From Parabacteroides acidifaciens (GTDB lineage Bacteria > Bacteroidota > Bacteroidia > Bacteroidales > Tannerellaceae): 49,813 nucleotides of DNA. A program made the translations under genes and the position numbers. Of the stretch, positions 45,907 through 49,813 are shown piece by piece (positions within the stretch are counted from its first letter, which is position 1; each line of letters opens with the position of its first letter). The notes under the pieces are model-generated. The model ran no database searches, was not told where the DNA came from, and saw nothing but the letters and a program-made list of their open reading frames with translations. The stretch spans positions 1-49,813 of the forward strand of contig NZ_QREV01000037.1 in the NCBI RefSeq assembly GCF_003363715.1, in the 5' to 3' direction.

Positions 45907-46680
45907 TTAATTTCCCAACCACCAGTCAATCATCTTACGCGCCAGGCTGAGCTTGCGCGGTATCTCCGGCAGGTTGTCTTTCGAGAAGAAAGAACCGGAG
46001 CTCAGTTCCTCGTCCTGAAGCCGGATCTCCCCACCTGCATAATCGGCAATAAAACCAATCATCAGATTACTCGGATACGGCCAGGGTTGATTGCCGAAAT
46101 AAGTGATATTCCGGATCGACAGCCCCGTTTCTTCACGCACTTCGCGCTCCACACATTGTTCCAACGTCTCGCCTGTTTCCAGGAAACCAGCGACAAGCCC
46201 GTGAAACGATCCCCGGAAGTTCCGTGCATGCACCAGCAGAATCTCTTCCCCTTTCCTTATTAAAACAAGGATTGCGGGTGACACCGCCGGAAACATCTCA
46301 TTCCCGCATGCGGGGCACTTCTTCATGATCGGCCCTTCCTGCACAGTCGGCGTACCGCACACCGGACAGAAACGGCTATGCTTATCCCAATAGACAATCT
46401 CGTAAGCCTTTCCCGCCTGGTCATATAAAGACCGGTCGATATAGTCGTAAGAAGCCCGGAGTCCCATCGGCAGGAAAGCGTCCGTTTCCTCCAACGGCGC
46501 ATCGGTAAAAGCAACCATCGCCTCTGTCCCGTCCTGCATCTCTATGGGAAGTGAACGATCGACTGCGACAGGCGCTTTATCGGTAAAAGGGATTGTATAG
46601 CCTTCGGCTTTCTTTTGCAATAAGAGTTGGTCGTTATAGAAGACATACCAATATCGGGATGCGTTATTTGTCGTTTCCAT
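45907..46680 (-). CDS. nudC: NADH pyrophosphatase/NAD-cap hydrolase, Nudix family
   Basis: A 257-residue cytoplasmic Nudix hydrolase that splits NAD(H) to NMN(H) and AMP and, in characterised homologues, removes NAD caps from RNA. A zinc ribbon (CPVCGTP ... CPACGNE) precedes the Nudix box GFLETGETLEQCVEREVREE, and the NudC-specific motif NQPWPYPSN lies about 20 residues later. The start at 46680 (METTNNASRYWY) is preferred over an ATG 111 bases upstream, because a minus-strand -7 box (TATGTTTG, 46710-46703) lies inside that extension and would give a short leader. Length equals the E. coli enzyme. Confidence 0.9.
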   Translation of the reverse strand: METTNNASRYWYVFYNDQLLLQKKAEGYTIPFTDKAPVAVDRSLPIEMQDGTEAMVAFTDAPLEETDAFLPMGLRASYDYIDRSLYDQAGKAYEIVYWDKHSRFCPVCGTPTVQEGPIMKKCPACGNEMFPAVSPAILVLIRKGEEILLVHARNFRGSFHGLVAGFLETGETLEQCVEREVREETGLSIRNITYFGNQPWPYPSNLMIGFIADYAGGEIRLQDEELSSGSFFSKDNLPEIPRKLSLARKMIDWWLGN

Positions 46681-46821
46681 ATATCTATTTCTTTTGATTT
46701 CGCAAACATACGGAAAAATTACAACTATCGTTACATTTCCGGTGTAAATAGACCTTTTATCCGAAACATAAGGAAGAACTAAGTCAAACATCCCTGCCCC
46801 TTAGTCCGTTTCATTGCATTC

Positions 46822-46919
46822 ATTAGTTGTCCGCCGGGCGCCGAACGATCGTTCGCTTGGTGGCGGACGATCGTTCACTGGGCGGCGGACGATCGTTCGG
46901 CGCCAAGCGGACGACTAAT
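46822..46919. repeat. Three 22-bp tandem units of CGATCG palindromes within a 34-bp inverted repeat
   Basis: Units CGAACGATCGTTCG (46842), CGGACGATCGTTCA (46864) and CGGACGATCGTTCG (46886) start exactly 22 bp apart. Arms 46822-46855 and 46886-46919 are inverted repeats matching at about 30 of 34 positions (outer ATTAGTNGTCCGC, inner GGCGCCGAACGATCG). The block lies upstream of the ATPase gene's activator sites, in the same relative place as the 23-bp array before permease 5. Confidence 0.75.
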
Positions 46920-46986
46920 AGAACGCTTAGAACGGGCTAATGAACAGGCAAGAAAAGGTTAATCCATACCGAGATGTAAGCTAAAG

Positions 46987-47023
46987 TGTGCTTATCCGCA
47001 CGGCGGCAGTTCGGATACGCACA
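46987..47023 (+). promoter_or_regulatory. Paired activator sites of the ABC ATPase sigma-54 promoter
   Basis: TGTGCTTATCCGCACG (46987-47002) and AGTTCGGATACGCACA (47008-47023) are spaced 21 bp, with centres near -109 and -88 from the predicted start. Spacing and distance equal those at the TolC promoter, although the gene lies over 20 kb away. Confidence 0.75.
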
Positions 47024-47077
47024 ATACAGGAAGTATCTTCAATCGGCAACTTTCTATATACAAGACATTTATATCTA

Positions 47078-47092
47078 TGGCACGACTTTTGC
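47078..47092 (+). promoter_or_regulatory. Sigma-54 promoter of the ABC ATPase gene
   Basis: TGGCACGACTTTTGC is a near-perfect -24/-12 element: GG at 47079-47080 and GC at 47091-47092 with 10 bases between. Predicted start is about 47104, leaving a 19-base leader before the ATG. Confidence 0.85.
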
Positions 47093-47122
47093 CATAGATC
47101 TTGTAAACAAATTTAGCACACC

Positions 47123-47797
47123 ATGATTAAAACTGTTGCATTAGAAAAGATCTTCCGTACGGAAGAGGTGGAGACGTTAGCGTTGAACCAAGTTAACATA
47201 GAAGTAAAAGAAGGGGAGTTTGTGGCCATAATGGGGCCTTCCGGTTGCGGTAAATCTACGTTGCTGAACATCTTAGGATTGCTGGACAACCCGACGTCCG
47301 GGGAATATTTCCTGAACGGGATCGAGGTTTCCCGATACACGGAAGCTCAACGTACAAAACTGCGTAAAGGAATTATCGGTTTCGTCTTCCAGAGTTTTAA
47401 CCTGATAGACGAGTTGAATGTTTACGAGAACATCGAGCTGCCTTTGCTCTATATGGGTGTTTCGGCCGGCGAACGGAAGAAGAAAGTACAGGAAGCGATG
47501 GAACGGATGGCAATCGCGCACCGCGAAAAACACTTCCCGCAGCAACTTTCCGGCGGTCAGCAACAGCGTGTCGCAATCGCCCGCGCCGTAGTTGCGAATC
47601 CGAAGTTGATCCTCGCCGATGAACCGACCGGTAACCTGGACAGTAAAAACGGACAGGAAGTAATGAACCTCCTCAACGAGCTGAATAAGGAAGGAACAAC
47701 GATCGTCATGGTTACGCACAGCCAGCACGACGCCGGCTTTGCTTCCCGCATCATAAACCTTTTCGACGGACAGGTCGTGACAGAGACGGTTATTTAA
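47123..47797 (+). CDS. ABC transporter ATP-binding protein, MacB/LolD-type, likely serving the six permeases
   Basis: A 224-residue ATPase. Walker A GPSGCGKST is at 38-46, the Q-loop in FVFQSFNLIDEL near 88, the signature LSGGQQQRVAIARA near 140-153, Walker B LILADEPTGNLD near 161-172 and the switch His in MVTHSQHDA near 198. It is of the MacB/LolD/FtsE group, which pairs with FtsX-type permeases. It has no permease of its own beside it. Its sigma-54 promoter and paired sites match those of the TolC operon and permease 5, so it is the predicted energy source for all six permeases. The next gene follows after 48 bases and could be on the same message. Confidence 0.92.
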   Translation: MIKTVALEKIFRTEEVETLALNQVNIEVKEGEFVAIMGPSGCGKSTLLNILGLLDNPTSGEYFLNGIEVSRYTEAQRTKLRKGIIGFVFQSFNLIDELNVYENIELPLLYMGVSAGERKKKVQEAMERMAIAHREKHFPQQLSGGQQQRVAIARAVVANPKLILADEPTGNLDSKNGQEVMNLLNELNKEGTTIVMVTHSQHDAGFASRIINLFDGQVVTETVI

Positions 47798-47845
47798 GCT
47801 TTTAAACTCGTATATTACCGGCATCAATCGTAAATCGAATTACTT

Positions 47846-49348
47846 ATGAAACAGATTCTCTCTCTACTTTTATTACTCCTCTGCTGTACAGGATTGCAGG
47901 CACAGGAACGCGTAGTCGAACAGCCCGCTTTTGACGCATGGAGCTCGACAACGCTGGAAATAGACAAAATAGCCTTGAGCGACACGGCTACAGTCTTTTA
48001 TATCGACGCTTACTTCCATCCGAAATACTGGATACGGGTTGCCAAAGAAACCTACCTGCAAGCCGACGGCAAGCAATATCCGATCAAGAACGGCGTCGGC
48101 ATCGAACTTAGTGCGGAACACTGGATGCCGGAATCGGGGACAAGTTCGTTCCAACTGGTCTTTCCTCCTCTGCCAAAGGGAACGAAGACGGTCGATTTTA
48201 TTGAAGGCAATGATGAAGGCGCCTTCAAAATCTGGAACATACACCTGGACAGCTCTCCTGCCAGTTCACCTTTAGCGGGGAAAAAGAACCCGAAGGAAAC
48301 TCCCGTACTGGAAAAGCCGGAGTTCAAAATCGGGACAGCCGTGCTGAACGGGCATATCGCAGGCTATAAACCGGAAATGGAACTGAAAGGACGTGCGTGG
48401 GCGTTCAATATGCTGACAGGCGGTACGGACGAATATAACATCGCTGTGCAACCGGACGGTAATTTCAAACTGGAAGTTCCGCTGTACCATCCGACGAACC
48501 TGAATATTGTCGGCGACTTTATGAACGGGCAGATATATCTGAAACCGGGAGAGACGACAACGGTTGAAGTCAACTTCCCTGAACTATGCCGGGCGAAGTC
48601 GAAGAAACAACAGGACAAACCGTCTTTAGGTGAGAAATATTACTTTACAGGAGCCTTTGCCGCCCTCAACAACGAGGCTTGCAATTCGTCCCTCAGTTTT
48701 GTATCGGTCAGTCCCAGAACGCAGGACGAATACATGCAAATGTTTGTCGACATCAGCGCCATGAACGCAGATCAGTTCAAGGCATACTGGATGGACCGCT
48801 ACCAAAAGGAGAAAGCGACATTGGACAGCCACACGGAATTGAGCGACGCTTACCGCACGCTTCTGCTAAACAGTCTGAATAAAGACTTGGCGGAACAGTT
48901 GTTCGGTATCACCAATATGACGGAATATGCTTACCGGACGGTCAACAAGATCCCGCGCGACTCGGTTATGACGGATTATAAGAAAGTGGTGCCAACGATA
49001 GAATATTACAACTTCATACCGGAGCTCGTATGCAACAATCCGTTCATGTTGTATGACGGCACTTCTATTTATCTGATCTCGTATATCCAATATGCGAACT
49101 TCACGGGAGAAGAAAGGACAGTTAAGGGCGAAGTCCCGGACAATACGGCCGACCTGGTCAAAGTCATGGGAACAGACAAAGGAACGCTCTTCGACCTGCT
49201 TGCCGCACAACGCCTGGCCAAGCCGATAAAAGAGTTCCAGCCGCTAAGCGACGAAGAGATTGCTGAGGCCGGTAAAATATCTCCGGTCTTCCGGGAAGCT
49301 TTCGCACAGATGAACAACAAGGTCAAAACAGCTTATCGAGGAGAATAA
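47846..49348 (+). CDS. N-terminal part of an exported TlpA-like protein, frame broken near its end
   Basis: A 500-residue frame with a signal peptide (MKQILSLLLLLLCCTGLQAQ). Residues about 150-250 form a beta-sandwich of the type seen before thioredoxin domains in Bacteroidota (TAVLNGHIAGYKPEMELKG; LEVPLYHPTNLNIVGDF; GQIYLKPGETTTVEV). A helical linker follows. The frame stops at 49346-49348 after an unexpected tail (KTAYRGE). Skipping one base at the AAAA run at 49325-49328 restores QLIEENKKKSGYTVNRVNIAEIP and continues straight into the WCGPC domain of the next entry. This is therefore probably one gene with a one-base insertion, or a sequencing error. Confidence 0.7.
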   Translation: MKQILSLLLLLLCCTGLQAQERVVEQPAFDAWSSTTLEIDKIALSDTATVFYIDAYFHPKYWIRVAKETYLQADGKQYPIKNGVGIELSAEHWMPESGTSSFQLVFPPLPKGTKTVDFIEGNDEGAFKIWNIHLDSSPASSPLAGKKNPKETPVLEKPEFKIGTAVLNGHIAGYKPEMELKGRAWAFNMLTGGTDEYNIAVQPDGNFKLEVPLYHPTNLNIVGDFMNGQIYLKPGETTTVEVNFPELCRAKSKKQQDKPSLGEKYYFTGAFAALNNEACNSSLSFVSVSPRTQDEYMQMFVDISAMNADQFKAYWMDRYQKEKATLDSHTELSDAYRTLLLNSLNKDLAEQLFGITNMTEYAYRTVNKIPRDSVMTDYKKVVPTIEYYNFIPELVCNNPFMLYDGTSIYLISYIQYANFTGEERTVKGEVPDNTADLVKVMGTDKGTLFDLLAAQRLAKPIKEFQPLSDEEIAEAGKISPVFREAFAQMNNKVKTAYRGE

Positions 49349-49376
49349 AAAGAAATCCGGCTACACCGTCAACCGT

Positions 49377-49805
49377 GTGAATATCGCCGAGATCCCGGCA
49401 GAAGAGTTGTTCAATGCCATCACGACACCTTATCGCGGAAAGGTGGTTTTCATCGACTTCTGGGCAACTTGGTGCGGTCCGTGCAAAGCTGCGATGAAAC
49501 AATCCGAGCCGGTGAAGAAAGACTTCGTTGGCAAAGATGTCGTATTCCTTTACCTGGCCGGTGAAAACTCTCCGAAAGGGACTTGGGAGCAAATGATCCC
49601 GGACATCAAGGGCGAACATTACCGGATGACGGATGCCCAATGGACATACATCTGTAACAAATTCGGCGTCCAGGGTGTTCCTTCTTATATGGTCATCGCC
49701 AAAGACGGCACACCGAAGCATTTCCAAGTCGGTTTCATGGCTCACCCGATATTTCATGGGGGGGGGACTTCATTCACTTTCTTGGAATATCTATCGCTAC
49801 TATAA
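49377..49805 (+). CDS. Thioredoxin/TlpA-like domain, C-terminal part of the split gene
   Basis: A 142-residue frame (GTG at 49377 is only a nominal start) containing a TlpA-like thioredoxin domain: KVVFIDFWATWCGPCKAAM with the active-site Cys pair, an inserted helix (DIKGEHYRMTDAQW) and the cis-Pro motif VQGVPSYMVIAKDG. It would act as a periplasmic disulfide reductase. It appears to be the continuation of the 47846 frame. After HFQVGFM the sequence becomes unlike the family (AHPIFHGGG...) and passes a run of nine G (49758-49766), then stops at 49803. That end may be altered or an assembly artefact near the window edge. Confidence 0.6.
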   Translation: MNIAEIPAEELFNAITTPYRGKVVFIDFWATWCGPCKAAMKQSEPVKKDFVGKDVVFLYLAGENSPKGTWEQMIPDIKGEHYRMTDAQWTYICNKFGVQGVPSYMVIAKDGTPKHFQVGFMAHPIFHGGGTSFTFLEYLSLL

Positions 49806-49813
49806 TAGTCTTG

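Noticed and set aside
46681-46791. Longer N-terminus for NudC
   Set aside because: The extension contains the likely -7 box, and the shorter form has the usual NudC length.

Overview
The window looks like chromosomal DNA from a member of the Bacteroidales. The signs are type V (FimA/Mfa-like) pilus lipoproteins, BACON and FISUMP-like modules, lipoproteins of the BF3164 propeller type, promoters with the Bacteroides -7 box (TAnnTTTG), weak Shine-Dalgarno sequences, and the dnaE-trxA order. Parabacteroides or a close relative is my best guess; the genus cannot be fixed from the sequence alone. No rRNA, tRNA, CRISPR array or intact insertion sequence was found.

Layout. (1) 1-6386: an AT-richer operon of three lipoproteins (FimA/Mfa1-like subunit, very large tip-like protein, Mfa-like subunit) ending in a long hairpin. 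(2) 6387-9552: a dispersed repeat (copy A), an AAA-ATPase/PD-(D/E)XK protein and a small outer-membrane barrel on the minus strand. (3) 9679-14522: housekeeping block with dnaE, trxA and mnmD. (4) 14635-19472: TonB-dependent receptor and a hybrid sensor kinase with a periplasmic substrate-binding-like sensor. (5) 19493-21858: a histidine kinase and an NtrC-type sigma-54 activator on the minus strand. (6) 22342-41159: a propeller lipoprotein, then a TolC-type channel, a HlyD/MacA-type adaptor and six different MacB/FtsX-type permeases of about 800 residues. (7) 41160-43704: dispersed repeat copy B (inverted relative to A), an ORF6N-like remnant and two small exported proteins. (8) 43706-46680: S9 peptidase and NudC on the minus strand. 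(9) 47123-49813: the lone ABC ATPase, then a TlpA-like thiol protein that appears frameshifted, up to the window edge.

The most interesting system is the sigma-54-controlled transporter island. Three promoters, before the TolC gene, before the fifth permease, and before the ATPase gene about 6 kb downstream of the last permease, carry a near-consensus sigma-54 -24/-12 element. Each also has a pair of 16-bp palindromic sites (consensus TGTGC-N6-GCACA) spaced exactly 21 bp apart and centred near -88 and -109. The same site pair lies just upstream of the NtrC-type regulator gene. This links regulator, channel, adaptor, permeases and the unlinked ATPase into one predicted regulon: one ATPase serving six permeases through one adaptor and one channel. 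Three intergenic regions of the island also carry unusual 22-23 bp tandem repeats, two of them enclosed by inverted repeats. The substrate is not evident from sequence.
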